Of a stretch of 64,000 nucleotides of DNA, positions 50,901-59,534 are shown piece after piece. This DNA comes from Niveispirillum sp. SYP-B3756 (lineage in GTDB: Bacteria; Pseudomonadota; Alphaproteobacteria; Azospirillales; Azospirillaceae), in assembly GCF_009495745.1 (NCBI RefSeq), contig NZ_WIDQ01000011.1, positions 1-64,000 on the forward strand, written 5' to 3'. Position 1 is the first letter of the stretch; each line of letters opens with the position of its first letter. Position numbers and translations under genes: made by a program. The notes under the pieces are model-generated. The model did not search any database. It was not told where the DNA came from and saw nothing but the letters and a program-made list of their open reading frames with translations.

Positions 50901-52048
50901 TGGTGGATATGATCAGCCGGAATGAGCTGGGCAGCGGCTGGCAGGACGGGGCGACCCTGTTCTATTGGCAATCCGTCGGCCAGGGGCTGCAGCGTTATGC
51001 CGCCAAGGCGCCGGGCAACAGCCTGACAAACCTGGAAAGCCTGCTGCGCGTGGATTTGCCCAGGCTGCGGCTGGACGAATGTGAAGAGAAACTGGCCAGC
51101 GGTGGCAGCAGCGGTCCGGGTGACTTCTTCCAGCAGCGGGCTTCCGCGATCCGCGCGGCGCTGCTGGACCGCTGCCGCACCTTGCAGGGGCAGTCGGTGA
51201 ACACCGATTATGCCGGGCTGGCGGAGATGTTCAACCGCACCCTGGCTGGCCATTACCCCTTTGTCACCGGCAGTGAGCGGCTGGATGATGATCTGCCGGA
51301 AGCCGATCCGGACGATGTTGTGCGCTTCCTGCGCGATTACGCCGCCAATGGGGAGCGTCTGCGCAAGGCGATGGCCAACCGGGCGCAGCGCGACCGGCAA
51401 TTGGCGCCGGTGGTGGAGTTTCTGGCCCAGATGGATCAGGTGCAAGCCTTCCTGGCCCCCCTGGTGCCGACGCTGGAGGGGGCGGGCACCTACAAGGTGG
51501 CGGCGGAATTCCGCGTCAACCGCCCGCGGGAGGTGGAGGCCAACCAGATCATTGAATGGGCCCTGCGCATCGGCGTGCAGGAGCTGCAAGCCGGTGACGA
51601 GGCCGGCAGCATCGGCTGGCGTCCCGGCGATCCGGTCAGCCTGCGCCTGCGCTGGGCCCGCGATGGATCGGTGCTGCCGCAACCGGCGGGCGACCAGCCC
51701 TATGTCGATGGGCTGACGGCGACCTTTGCCTATGAGGGGCGGTGGGCGCTGCTGCGTCTGCTGCAAAGCCACCGGGCCAGTTTCCAGGATTTTGGCCAGG
51801 GCGGCGACCGCCAGCCGCATACGTTGCGCTTCGATGTGCCGACGGCACCCATGGTGGTGCGTGATCTGCCGGGCGGGCCGCGACCCGGCCAGCCGACGGG
51901 GGAGGCGCGGATATTCGTCCGCGTGGCACTCAGTTCCGATGCGCCGGCAGCGGAACCTGGCAAACCGGCGGTGCGCCGCCGGCAGGTGCTGCCAACCTTT
52001 CCGGCCAAGGCGCCGACGCCGGCCGGCATTCAAGGGGGGGATATGTGA
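47915..52048 (+). CDS. tssM: T6SS inner-membrane subunit TssM (IcmF family)
   Basis: The 1377-residue IcmF-like protein has N-terminal membrane segments (about 8-30), a cytoplasmic NTPase-like domain with Walker A GDRGAGKTT (about 96-104) and DGVILAISATDL. A third membrane segment near 430-450 (SALVGTTLVLAVGLFIA) is followed by a large periplasmic region with the ImcF-related and C-terminal beta domains (RWALLRLLQSH near the end). It spans the periplasm to TssJ. ATG 47915 overlaps the tssL stop by one base; upstream in-frame codons fall inside tssL. Confidence 0.95.
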   Translation: MADWLIAHAGWVAAGLLLVALLVLALMLLVLQRNLREARRLAQLQPLLEPGAVDGTLVNGGSAQPTMLAFRTSLKRLADQAGVRSPYTLPWVLLLGDRGAGKTTLARAATLPRLLPESDTPAGEDATLHCYENGILIDAAGRAALSPDGRPAVNDQWRRLMRALQWYRPQRGLDGVILAISATDLMGAQALGTEMLAIKGDAFQAQLWDLQRRVGLRLPVYVVVTQCDHIPGFAAFWQAAPAGGSGTMLGWATPRATDHMFDAADVDQAIVDVSAALWNHYVEAAAGLDNPADPDGMFRFPGEFPVLAAPLKTFLSRALRAAAFQETHFLRGIWFTGASEPLEAGDLLAVPAAGASPLSTALTALRPGTPGLVTTGGGHAAIASAAPRLLFVTDLLAEKVFAEKGLAQPARTGLVARTRTSLIAQSALVGTTLVLAVGLFIADQWLQRTVAEVEPPLALIRQELARQAHGGDNGFRSDAAHRLLTDFEAIGRSWLIFPFIPSSWDGRTDAAVSRSFGQGLDHLVLKALRAELERRYTLLRDVPPIASLSENNNHHLAGAPDVEAMAAYLRKVEGLDRLAAEYATANKGSLEKLADLSNSLFGTRLDGNFAHNAGLYLRGLHQVRIPPLSPDHARQVKSTLGVLAEGVTRRIGSEGDIVGRVRRLAEAVADIRQPRKGQDIGQRMQDLAASLVDVRRMLDDPGLLWLASDDITTTPAIADLMAMMATASVGAEGRSQFAASIRDAHKALVRQLLEFSDGDGERILVRSGTGAGFRLNDHLHALSDHFQPALNRPFMREHPRVSLSMPPAAGSGQVMSWDPLALAEVLKTYRSYEEFRAVDLPRIPADFQSAVDRMGRQRLEDSLRNHLVTAQKIDRSSDRFQDFGESALTAEVTDLRQVSEQLIAILSVLSQNRLDDLHDELRRVMRAHAGGLLTELDELTTMESFYEPVDGFANWDGHGSAAEAGFYAADDVAMAQYLDNMRGRLEHLWNNLAAPLVDMISRNELGSGWQDGATLFYWQSVGQGLQRYAAKAPGNSLTNLESLLRVDLPRLRLDECEEKLASGGSSGPGDFFQQRASAIRAALLDRCRTLQGQSVNTDYAGLAEMFNRTLAGHYPFVTGSERLDDDLPEADPDDVVRFLRDYAANGERLRKAMANRAQRDRQLAPVVEFLAQMDQVQAFLAPLVPTLEGAGTYKVAAEFRVNRPREVEANQIIEWALRIGVQELQAGDEAGSIGWRPGDPVSLRLRWARDGSVLPQPAGDQPYVDGLTATFAYEGRWALLRLLQSHRASFQDFGQGGDRQPHTLRFDVPTAPMVVRDLPGGPRPGQPTGEARIFVRVALSSDAPAAEPGKPAVRRRQVLPTFPAKAPTPAGIQGGDM

Positions 52049-53172
52049 TGGTCAGCATCCGCGATGCCAACAGCCTGCTGGATATGGATGCGCTGCTGGC
52101 CCCCATTCCCGGTGGCGACCCCAGCGGGGAGGATATCCGCTATGGCGGTGAATATGACCTGATCAAGGAAGCCCGGCGGGAGGAGATTGATCTGCCGCAG
52201 GGTGTTTGGAAGGCCGACCGCAAGCGGGCCGACTGGGCGGAGGTGATCCGCCTTGCCAGTGCCGTGCTGGCCGACCGTTCCAAGGATCTGCAGGTGGCGG
52301 CCTGGCTGTGTGAGGGGCTGCTGGCCCGCCATGGGGTGCCGGGGCTGATCGCCGGCCTGCTGCTGCCGGCCCATCTGCTGAATGGTTTTGGCCTAGATTG
52401 CCATCCCCGACCGGATGAGGATGGCGACCTTTCCCGCCGCGCCCTGATTTTTGAGTGGCTGAATGAACGGCTGGTCGTGCTGCTGCTGACCCTGCAGGTG
52501 ACCAATCCGCCGGCCGACCGGGAGATGGGGCTGACTTTCGGCGATTTCCTCAACAGCCAGCGCCTGCAGACCCTGGCAGGGCGGGAGAGCCGGCCGCCGC
52601 CGCGTGGCGGACAACTGCCGGTGACGCTCCAGCTGTTCAACGCTACAGCACGCGCCACGCCCGCCAGCTTTTACCGGGAGCTTTATCAGGGGCTGATGGC
52701 GGCGCTGGCAGCATTGGATCAGCTGAAAACCGCCTTGAATGGGGCCTTGGGCGATCAGGCGCCCTCCCTGCATGACCTGTCACAACGGCTGCATGAAATG
52801 GCGCAATGGGTGCTGGTCACCCTGCGTGAACGGGGGGAGGAACCGGCCATGCTGGAGGTGCTGGAACCCGATCCGATACCCACGGAGGCGCTGACCATGG
52901 AGGATGGGGAGGAACGGGCGGAGCCGGCGGCTGCCACCGCCGCCTTGTCACCGGCCAGGGGCATTGCCAATCGGCGCGATGCCTATCGCCAATTATCGGA
53001 GATTGCGGATTTTCTGGCCAAGACAGAGCCGCACAGCCCCACCCCCTATCTGCTGCACCGCATCGTGCAATGGCGCGACCTGCCCCTGCCGGCTCTGCTT
53101 CTGGAACTCAGCCGGGGCCGCCGCGATGTCGCCGCCATTTTTGAGCTTCTCGGCCTACCCGAAGAAGGGTAA
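52048..53172 (+). CDS. tssA: T6SS protein TssA (ImpA family)
   Basis: TssA guides baseplate and sheath assembly. The 374-residue protein starts with the ImpA N-terminal domain (LLAPIPGGDPSGEDIRYGGE, ADWAEVIRLASAVLADRSKD, EGLLARHGVPGLIAGLLL). Its C-terminal region ends IANRRDAYRQLSEIADFLAK and HSPTPYLLHRIVQWRDLPL, as in short TssA forms. ATG 52048 overlaps the tssM stop; a GTG 3 bases earlier is possible. Confidence 0.9.
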   Translation: MVSIRDANSLLDMDALLAPIPGGDPSGEDIRYGGEYDLIKEARREEIDLPQGVWKADRKRADWAEVIRLASAVLADRSKDLQVAAWLCEGLLARHGVPGLIAGLLLPAHLLNGFGLDCHPRPDEDGDLSRRALIFEWLNERLVVLLLTLQVTNPPADREMGLTFGDFLNSQRLQTLAGRESRPPPRGGQLPVTLQLFNATARATPASFYRELYQGLMAALAALDQLKTALNGALGDQAPSLHDLSQRLHEMAQWVLVTLRERGEEPAMLEVLEPDPIPTEALTMEDGEERAEPAAATAALSPARGIANRRDAYRQLSEIADFLAKTEPHSPTPYLLHRIVQWRDLPLPALLLELSRGRRDVAAIFELLGLPEEG

Positions 53173-53184
53173 AGCCGGGCGGAA

Positions 53185-53208
53185 ATGGCATACGATTGCG
53201 TACGCCAT
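53185..53208 (+). terminator. hairpin between tssA and tssB
   Basis: The stem atggcatacg / cgtacgccat (one mismatch) with loop attg is followed after about 11 bases by a T run (aattttt). It could be an attenuator between the membrane-complex genes and the sheath genes. The 5' arm also resembles a sigma-54 site, but with one base too few between the GG and GC elements. Confidence 0.45.
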
Positions 53209-53303
53209 ATGATAATGTAATTTTTGGTTGTTATGGTTCAGTCATCTCCCTGAAAGTCGCGGGCGCGGTGTCAACCCGGCCCCTCAACGGAAGGAGCAAA
53301 TAA

Positions 53304-53807
53304 ATGGCCGATAGTACACAGCAGAAGCTCAGCCGGGTTCGCCCGCCGCGCGTCCAGATTACCTACGATGTTGAAAATGGCGGTGCGATCGAGAAGAAGG
53401 AATTGCCCTTCATTGTCGGCGTTATGGCCGATCTGTCGGGCAAGCCGGCCACGCCGCTGCCGCCGGTAAAGGATCGTAAATTCGTCGAAATCGACCGTGA
53501 TAACTTCAACGAAGTGCTGTCGGCTGCGACGCCGCGTCTGGCGCTGCGCGTGCCGAACAAGCTGGTGAAGGACAGCGACGAACAGCTGGCGGTGGAGCTG
53601 ACCTTCTCCCATCTGGATGATTTCTCCCCGGTGGAGGTGATGGGGCAGGTGCCGGCACTGAAGGCGCTGCTGGATGCCCGCAAGCGTCTGCGCGACCTGC
53701 TGACCAAGCTGGATGGTAATGATGAGCTGGACAGCCTGCTGAACCAAGTGGTCCGCAACACTGAGGACCAATCCACCTTGAAGAAGCAGCTGGGCAGTGC
53801 CGGTTAA
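53304..53807 (+). CDS. tssB: T6SS contractile sheath small subunit TssB
   Basis: TssB (VipA) and TssC form the contractile sheath. The 167-residue protein shows the canonical RVRPPRVQITYDVENGGAIE, KKELPFIVGVMADLSGK, RKFVEIDRDNFNEVL and the LDDFSPVEVMGQVPALKALL block. aaggag precedes ATG 53304. A 130-base gap upstream sets the sheath and tube genes apart from tssJKLMA. Confidence 0.96.
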   Translation: MADSTQQKLSRVRPPRVQITYDVENGGAIEKKELPFIVGVMADLSGKPATPLPPVKDRKFVEIDRDNFNEVLSAATPRLALRVPNKLVKDSDEQLAVELTFSHLDDFSPVEVMGQVPALKALLDARKRLRDLLTKLDGNDELDSLLNQVVRNTEDQSTLKKQLGSAG

Positions 53808-53841
53808 GGCTTCCCCAGTCCCCCCCAAAAAAACGCCATAA

Positions 53842-53859
53842 GGTGCCCGATCCGGCACC
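53842..53859 (+). other. small hairpin between tssB and tssC
   Basis: The 6-bp stem ggtgcc / ggcacc with loop cgatcc lies in the 78-base gap, after a C/A-rich run (ccccccaaaaaaa). It may modulate translation or RNA stability; weak evidence. Confidence 0.35.
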
Positions 53860-53885
53860 CGACCCATTCTCCGTGAGGCTTAAAA

Positions 53886-55364
53886 ATGGCTGAGACTGAG
53901 GAAAACGCGGCTGTTGCCGAGACCGCGTCGGTAACCCTGCTCGACAAGATCATCGTGGAAGGCAAGCTGGCCCGCGATGAAAGCCAGCGCGGCTTTGCCC
54001 GCGATCTGGTGGCGGAATTCGTTAATTCCGTGCTGGCCGAGGGTGGCAGCGTCGGCAATGATGTCGTTGCCATGATTAATGACAAGATCGCCCAGATCGA
54101 CGATCTTCTCTCCGATCAGCTGAACGAAATCCTGCATCATGAGGAATTCCAGAAGCTGGAAGCCGCCTGGCGCGGGCTGGGCTATCTGGTGTTCAACACC
54201 GAAACCGGTACCAAGCTGAAGCTGCGCCTGCTGAATATCAGCAAGGCCGACCTGCTGAAGGATCTGGAAAAGGCGGTGGAGTTCGACCAGTCCGCCCTGT
54301 TCAAGAAGATCTATGAAGAAGAATATGGCACGTTTGGCGGCCAGCCCTATTCCATGCTGGTGGGTGATTATGAATTCGGCCGCCATCCGGCCGATACCAA
54401 GCTGCTGGAGCTGATCTCCAACGTGGCGGCGGCGGCCCATGCGCCGTTCATCGCCGGGGCCAGCCCGCGCCTGTTCGATATGGACAGCTTTACCGAGCTG
54501 GGGGTGCCGCGCGACCTGTCGAAGATTTTCGAGAGCCTGGAACTGGTGAAGTGGCGGTCCTTCCGCAACAGCGAAGACAGCCGCTATGTCTCCCTGGTGC
54601 TGCCGCACATGCTGCTGCGCCTGCCCTATGGCCCCAATACGGTGCCGGTGGAAGGGGTTGATTTTGTGGAGGATACGGACGGCCGCGACCACAAGAAATA
54701 TCTGTGGGGCAATGCCGCCTACGCCCTGGCCCAGCGCATTACCGATGCCTATGCCAAATATGGCTGGACGGCGGCCATCCGCGGCGTGGAAGGCGGTGGC
54801 AAGGTTGATGGCCTGCCGACCCACACGTTCCGCACCGATGAAGGCGATGTTGCGCTGAAATGCCCGACGGAGATCGCCATCACCGACCGGCGGGAGAAGG
54901 AGCTGAATGACCTGGGCTTCATCTCCCTGGTCCATTGCAAGGGCACGGATTACGCGGCCTTCTTTGGCGGGCAGACCGCCAACAAGCCGCGCCAGTACAA
55001 TACCGACAGTGCCAATGCCAACAGCCGCATCTCGGCGATGCTGCCCTATGTGCTGAACGCCTCGCGCTTTGCCCACTATATCAAGGTGATCATGCGCGAC
55101 AAGATCGGCAGCTTCATGACCAAGGAGGAGGTACAGGGCTTCCTCAATACCTGGATCATGGATTATGTGCTGGGCAAGGATGATGCCGGGCATGAGCTGA
55201 AGGCGAAATACCCGCTGCGTGAAGCCCGTGTCGATGTTTACGACGTGCCGGGCAAGCCCGGCTGCTATCGCGCCACCGTGTTCCTGCGCCCGCATTTCCA
55301 GCTGGAGGAACTGACCGCTTCCATCCGCCTGGTGGCGGAACTGCCGGCGGCCCCGGCGGCCTGA
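53886..55364 (+). CDS. tssC: T6SS contractile sheath large subunit TssC
   Basis: The 492-residue sheath subunit TssC (VipB) shows VNSVLAEGGSVGNDVV, ILHHEEFQKLEAAWRGLGYL, GTFGGQPYSMLVGDYEF, AHAPFIAGASPRLF, LVLPHMLLRLPYG, KYLWGNAAYALAQRI and a C-terminal YRATVFLRPHFQLEELTASI with RLVAELP. All match the family, and the length is typical. It works with TssB around the Hcp tube and is recycled by TssH. Confidence 0.97.
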   Translation: MAETEENAAVAETASVTLLDKIIVEGKLARDESQRGFARDLVAEFVNSVLAEGGSVGNDVVAMINDKIAQIDDLLSDQLNEILHHEEFQKLEAAWRGLGYLVFNTETGTKLKLRLLNISKADLLKDLEKAVEFDQSALFKKIYEEEYGTFGGQPYSMLVGDYEFGRHPADTKLLELISNVAAAAHAPFIAGASPRLFDMDSFTELGVPRDLSKIFESLELVKWRSFRNSEDSRYVSLVLPHMLLRLPYGPNTVPVEGVDFVEDTDGRDHKKYLWGNAAYALAQRITDAYAKYGWTAAIRGVEGGGKVDGLPTHTFRTDEGDVALKCPTEIAITDRREKELNDLGFISLVHCKGTDYAAFFGGQTANKPRQYNTDSANANSRISAMLPYVLNASRFAHYIKVIMRDKIGSFMTKEEVQGFLNTWIMDYVLGKDDAGHELKAKYPLREARVDVYDVPGKPGCYRATVFLRPHFQLEELTASIRLVAELPAAPAA

Positions 55365-55376
55365 TCCTGGCAATCC

Positions 55377-55402
55377 CCCGGCCGCCGATCCCGGTGGCCG
55401 GG
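55377..55402 (+). terminator. hairpin between tssC and hcp
   Basis: The 10-bp stem cccggccgcc / ggtggccggg (one G-T pair), loop gatccc, starts 13 bases after the tssC stop and is followed by a pyrimidine-rich run. It could be a partial terminator or an mRNA processing/stability element protecting one side of the message. Confidence 0.5.
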
Positions 55403-55450
55403 CCTTCGCTTTCCTGATCGCAGAACGATCTTTCCAGACGGAGAATTGCC

Positions 55451-55951
55451 ATGGCCGGCAATATGTTCCTGAAGCTCACCACCCCGGATATCAAGGGTGA
55501 GACGACCGACAGCACGCACAAGGAAGAAATCCAGGTTCTGTCCTGGAGCCATTCCTTCAACCAGCCCACCCCGCCGACCCGCAGCAGTGCCGGCGGCGGC
55601 ACGGTGGAGCAGGCCAACCATTCCGATTTCAGCTTCACCAAATATATCGACGCTTCCAGCGACGATCTCTTGAAAATGTGCTGGAGCGGCAAACACATCG
55701 CCAAGGGTGTGTTCTGCGCCTACCGCGCCAATGGTGATAACAAGCCGGTGAAATATCTGGAAATCACCATGGAGAGGATCATTGTCTCCAACATCTCCAT
55801 CGGCGGCGGCACGGGTGATATCCCCACTGAAACCATCACGCTCAGCTATGCCATCGTCGAATATAAATACATCCCGCAGAAGGAAGATGACGGCACGGGT
55901 GAAGGGGCCCAGCCGGTCAAGCATGACCTGATCAAGCAGGAAGTGTCGTAA
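55451..55951 (+). CDS. hcp: T6SS tube protein Hcp (TssD)
   Basis: Hcp forms the hexameric inner tube that is shot out and can carry effectors. The 166-residue protein shows MFLKLTTPDIKGETTDSTHK, EEIQVLSWSHSFNQ, DFSFTKYIDASSDDLLKMCW, YLEITMERIIVSNISIGG and TETITLSYAIVEYKYIPQ, the full Hcp1-like fold. It has its own 86-base leader with a hairpin and is followed by a very stable hairpin, consistent with separate control of this high-copy protein. Confidence 0.96.
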   Translation: MAGNMFLKLTTPDIKGETTDSTHKEEIQVLSWSHSFNQPTPPTRSSAGGGTVEQANHSDFSFTKYIDASSDDLLKMCWSGKHIAKGVFCAYRANGDNKPVKYLEITMERIIVSNISIGGGTGDIPTETITLSYAIVEYKYIPQKEDDGTGEGAQPVKHDLIKQEVS

Positions 55952-55960
55952 CGCGAAGCA

Positions 55961-55995
55961 GGCCGGCGGCGGGCGATGTCCGCCCGCTGCCGGCC
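55961..55995 (+). terminator. strong hairpin after hcp
   Basis: A 15-bp stem (ggccggcggcgggcg at 55961-55975 with 55981-55995, one G-T pair) and loop atgtc start 9 bases after the hcp stop. There is no T tract. It probably lowers read-through into tssEFG or stabilises the hcp message. Confidence 0.65.
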
Positions 55996-56013
55996 CCTTC
56001 CTGAAGGCCCCGC

Positions 56014-56589
56014 ATGAGTGGACCCAGACTTCTTCCCGGCGCGCCGGTACCCCTGTTCGAACGGCTGGTGGATGGTGTCACCGATGGCGATGGCAGCGCG
56101 CCGTCGCTGGACCGTGATGGGCTGATCCTGTCCATCGCGGCGGAGATATCGTCCCTGCTGAACACCCGCCTGCCGCGTGCCCGCGCGGCCATGGGGGGCC
56201 GTGCCCGCACGGTGCTGGATTATGGTGTGCCCGACCTATCCGCCTTCCAGCCCTTTGACAATGAACGGGAAGCCGAGCTGGTGGGGGAACTGGCGGTGGC
56301 AATTGCCGCGTTTGAGCCACGGCTGATCGCGCCTAAAGTCCGGTTGCACCGGCTGGATGGCGCACGCCGTGCCGCCTTCATGCGCGAATGGTCGGAACGG
56401 GCGGCACGGTTGCCCCCCAACCAGCAGCTGCGCCGGCTGGGCGGCTGGTTCAGCGTGCTGCCGGAAAGCCATGATCGCCAGTCGCTGCTGGTGGAAATCA
56501 GCGGACAGATCCGGCTCGACGGCCGCATCGAACCGGTGGATTTTCCCGTCATCATCCGTGACGGCATGGGAGGAAGCGATGCCGCGTGA
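56014..56589 (+). CDS. tssE: T6SS baseplate subunit TssE
   Basis: TssE is the gp25-like baseplate wedge protein. The 191-residue product has an N-terminal SGPRLLPGAPVPLFERLVDG, then ISSLLNTRLPRAR, TVLDYGVPDLSAF and REAELVGELAVAIAAFEPRL, all typical of the gp25 fold. It is somewhat longer at the C-terminus than compact TssE proteins. It overlaps tssF by 11 bases. Confidence 0.9.
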   Translation: MSGPRLLPGAPVPLFERLVDGVTDGDGSAPSLDRDGLILSIAAEISSLLNTRLPRARAAMGGRARTVLDYGVPDLSAFQPFDNEREAELVGELAVAIAAFEPRLIAPKVRLHRLDGARRAAFMREWSERAARLPPNQQLRRLGGWFSVLPESHDRQSLLVEISGQIRLDGRIEPVDFPVIIRDGMGGSDAA

Positions 56590-58408
56590 GGAGGCCGATG
56601 CCCTGTTTGAGGCCTATGAGCGCGAACTGCTCTATCTGCGCAATGAAGGGGCGGAATTTGCGGCCGCCTATCCCAAGGTGGCGGGCCGGCTGGATTTCAA
56701 CGGCCATGAAAGCCGCGATCCGCATACCGAACGCTTGCTGGAGAGTTTCGCCTTTCTGACCGCGCGCATCCAGCGCACGCTGGATGCCGATTTTCCCCTG
56801 ATCCCGGCGGCCCTGCTAGAGGCGACATATCCCCAGCTGGTGGCGCCAGTGCCCAGCATGGCGATTGCCCGGTTTGAGGTGGATGCCGGGCAAGCCCGTG
56901 CTGCCCTGGGCTTCCAGCTGCCCGACAATATCGCCCTGTTTGCGCAGAGCACGCAGGAGGGCCTGACCTGCCATTTCCGCAGCTGCTATCCGCTCCGGCT
57001 CTGGCCGGTGGAGGTGGCGGGGATGGATTTGCAGATGCCCGAACGGTTCCCCACCCTGGCCCGGTTGGGGGCGACGGCGGGGGTACTGCGGCTGCGGCTG
57101 CGGGCCTTGGGTACGCTGACCTTTGCTGATATACGGCCGGACAGGCTGCGCTTCTATCTGGATGCCGATCCGATGCTGGCCGGCATCCTCTATGAATTGC
57201 TGCTGAATAATTGCCACAGCGTGGTGCTGAAGGCGCCGGGCGAGGGGGCCGCGATCACCCTGCTGCCGGCCGATGCGATACGGCCGGTAGGGTTCGCGGA
57301 GGATGAGGACGTGTTGCCGTTCCCCGGCCATAGCCATCAAGCCTATCGGCTGATTCGGGAATATTTCTGCTTTCCGCAGAAATTCCAGTTCATCGATGTG
57401 GCGGGCCTGTCGGGCTGGCCGGCGGGGCAGGAGGCAGAACTGCTGTTCCTGCTGGACCGGGTGCCCGACCGGGCCGAGCGGCTGGACCGCATCCAGGTGC
57501 GCACCAATTGCACCCCCATCATCAACCTGTTCCCGAAAACCAGCGAGCCGGTGCGGCTGGACCAGACCCAGGTGGAATATAAGCTGACGCCGGACAGCCG
57601 CTGGGAACGGTCTTGCGAGGTGCATTCCATCACCAAACTGTCCAGTGTCAGCAATCCCGGTGATGACAGCCGGCTGGTGCGGCCCTTCTTTTCCTATGAC
57701 CATCATGCCGCCCGTGCCGGGGCGGATTGTTTCTGGATTGCCCGCCGCCGGCCGGCGGTGCGGGCCGATATGCCGGGCAGCGATATCTGGCTGTCGCTGG
57801 TGGATTTGAAACTCGATCCCGGCCAGCCGCCGTCCCAGACGCTCTATGCCCATACGCTTTGCACCAGCCGGGGCATGGCGGAACAGCTGGCACCGGGTAC
57901 CCTGTTGAATCTGGAGGTGGATGCCCCGGTGGCGCGGGTCAGCTGCCTGAACCGGCCCACCCGTCAGATCGCCGCCCCGCAACAGGGGGAGACTTTATGG
58001 CAGCTGGTCTCCTCCCTGTCGCTGAACCAGCTCTCCCTGGGCGATGCGACGGCGCCGGAGGCATCGCTGCGGGCGCTGCGGGAAATCCTGATCCTTTATG
58101 GCCATGGTGGCGGGGCAGAGGTGCAGCAGCAGGCGGCGGGGCTTTACAGCCTGTCGGCCCGTTCCCTGGTGCGCCGCATCGGCAGCGAGGCCTGGCGCGG
58201 CTTTGTGCGCGGAACGGAGGTGACGTTGACCCTGGATGAAACACAGTTCATCGGCGGCAGCGCCTTTCTGCTGGCCACCGTGCTGGACCGTTTCCTGGCG
58301 CTTTATGCCGGGATCAACAGCTTTACCCAGCTGGTGCTGAAAAGCCGCCAGCGTGATGGAGTGTGGAAGACATGGCCGGCCCGGGTTGGCGCGCGAAACG
58401 TTCTCTGA
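56579..58408 (+). CDS. tssF: T6SS baseplate subunit TssF
   Basis: The 609-residue protein is the VC_A0110-type baseplate wedge protein. Family blocks are FEAYERELLYLRNEGAEFAA, YPKVAGRLDF, RLLESFAFLTARIQRTLD, FPLIPAALLEATYPQLVAPV, the FPQKFQFIDVAGLSG region and SLSLNQLSLGDA. ATG 56579 with aggaag upstream begins the conserved region inside the tssE 3' end. It overlaps tssG by 37 bases. Confidence 0.94.
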   Translation: MPREEADALFEAYERELLYLRNEGAEFAAAYPKVAGRLDFNGHESRDPHTERLLESFAFLTARIQRTLDADFPLIPAALLEATYPQLVAPVPSMAIARFEVDAGQARAALGFQLPDNIALFAQSTQEGLTCHFRSCYPLRLWPVEVAGMDLQMPERFPTLARLGATAGVLRLRLRALGTLTFADIRPDRLRFYLDADPMLAGILYELLLNNCHSVVLKAPGEGAAITLLPADAIRPVGFAEDEDVLPFPGHSHQAYRLIREYFCFPQKFQFIDVAGLSGWPAGQEAELLFLLDRVPDRAERLDRIQVRTNCTPIINLFPKTSEPVRLDQTQVEYKLTPDSRWERSCEVHSITKLSSVSNPGDDSRLVRPFFSYDHHAARAGADCFWIARRRPAVRADMPGSDIWLSLVDLKLDPGQPPSQTLYAHTLCTSRGMAEQLAPGTLLNLEVDAPVARVSCLNRPTRQIAAPQQGETLWQLVSSLSLNQLSLGDATAPEASLRALREILILYGHGGGAEVQQQAAGLYSLSARSLVRRIGSEAWRGFVRGTEVTLTLDETQFIGGSAFLLATVLDRFLALYAGINSFTQLVLKSRQRDGVWKTWPARVGARNVL

Positions 58409-59448
58409 TCCGCCAGCTGTTGGCGGATTCCGGCCGGTTTGAGGCGCTGCAAGCGGTCCGCATCCTGGAACTGGATGCGGCGCGCAGGGCAGAGCGTGCG
58501 CATACGCGCGGCTTCGTTCCCCCGGCCAGCGGCAATGATGCCGGGGCGGAGGCGATCCGTTTCCGGTCATCGCTCGGCGTGGTGCTGCCCGGCGGGCAGG
58601 TGCAGGAGATCAAGGAGCAGGCCAGCCCGTCCGGCCGCGTGCGCTATACGCTGCGGCAAAGCCTGCTGGGGCTGGCCGGCTCCTTCGGTCCATTGCCACA
58701 GCCAATGGCGGAACTGGTGACGGAGCGGGCGCGGGCGGGCGATTTCGCCATGCGCGATTTCCTGGACCTGTTCAACCATCGGCTGGTTTCCATCCAGATG
58801 CGTTCCCGCCGGTCGCACCGGCCAGAACTGGCCGGGCTGGCGCCGTGGGAGACCAATCTGGCTGAATTCGCAGCTGCCCTCTGCGGTATCGGCACGCCGG
58901 CCCTGAAAGGCCGGCTGCCGGTGGCGGACCGGGGGCTTTACCGTTTCGTCGGCCTGTTGGGTCACCAGCCGGCCAGCCAGCACGGGCTGGAACGGCTGCT
59001 GGCGGGGCATTTCGGATTGCCGGTGCGCATCCATCCCTTGCAGGGCAACTGGATGGCGCTGGAGCCGGAAGATCATACGCGGCTGGGCCGCGCGGCCGAC
59101 AGCACCCGGCTGGGCCGGGGGGCCGTGCTGGGCACGCGTGTCTGGGATCAGGCGGCCGGCATTCTGGTGGAACTGGGGCCGCTGGGCCTGCGTCATTACC
59201 TCTCCTTCATGCCGGGCAAGCCGGCCTTGCGGGAATTGCTGGCCCTGGTCGCCTTCCATGCCGGCCCGCAGTTGGAAGTGACGCTACGCCTGCGCCTGCG
59301 GGGGGATCAGGTGCCGAAACTGCACCTGAAACACGCCTCCGGCCGCGCCCTGGGCCGCACCACCCTGCTGGGCGGGCGGTCGCCGGAACGGGAGATGGTG
59401 GTGACCATCCGACCGGGGGAGGCAGGGGGACAATGCAAAGATCAATGA
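58372..59448 (+). CDS. tssG: T6SS baseplate subunit TssG
   Basis: The 358-residue VC_A0111-type protein completes the TssE-F-G wedge. It shows RQLLADSGRFEALQAVRIL, EAIRFRSSLGVVLPGGQVQE, LLGLAGSFGPLPQPMAELVT, RDFLDLFNHRLVSIQMRSR and GLLGHQPASQHGLERLLAGH. The start could be ATG 58372 or GTG 58363, both inside tssF. An 86-base gap separates it from the effector candidate. Confidence 0.92.
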   Translation: MAGPGWRAKRSLIRQLLADSGRFEALQAVRILELDAARRAERAHTRGFVPPASGNDAGAEAIRFRSSLGVVLPGGQVQEIKEQASPSGRVRYTLRQSLLGLAGSFGPLPQPMAELVTERARAGDFAMRDFLDLFNHRLVSIQMRSRRSHRPELAGLAPWETNLAEFAAALCGIGTPALKGRLPVADRGLYRFVGLLGHQPASQHGLERLLAGHFGLPVRIHPLQGNWMALEPEDHTRLGRAADSTRLGRGAVLGTRVWDQAAGILVELGPLGLRHYLSFMPGKPALRELLALVAFHAGPQLEVTLRLRLRGDQVPKLHLKHASGRALGRTTLLGGRSPEREMVVTIRPGEAGGQCKDQ

Positions 59449-59534
59449 GCGCTGATGAGAGAGGGAGGGACGCTTGACGTCCCCGCCCTGTTATGAATGT
59501 ATCATAATATGCCACTTGTGATGGTGGAGGTTCC

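Noticed and set aside
53186-53200. tggcatacgattgcg upstream of tssB as a sigma-54 promoter.
   Set aside because: There are 9 instead of 10 bases between the GG and GC elements, and the site is part of a hairpin; such spacing is normally inactive.
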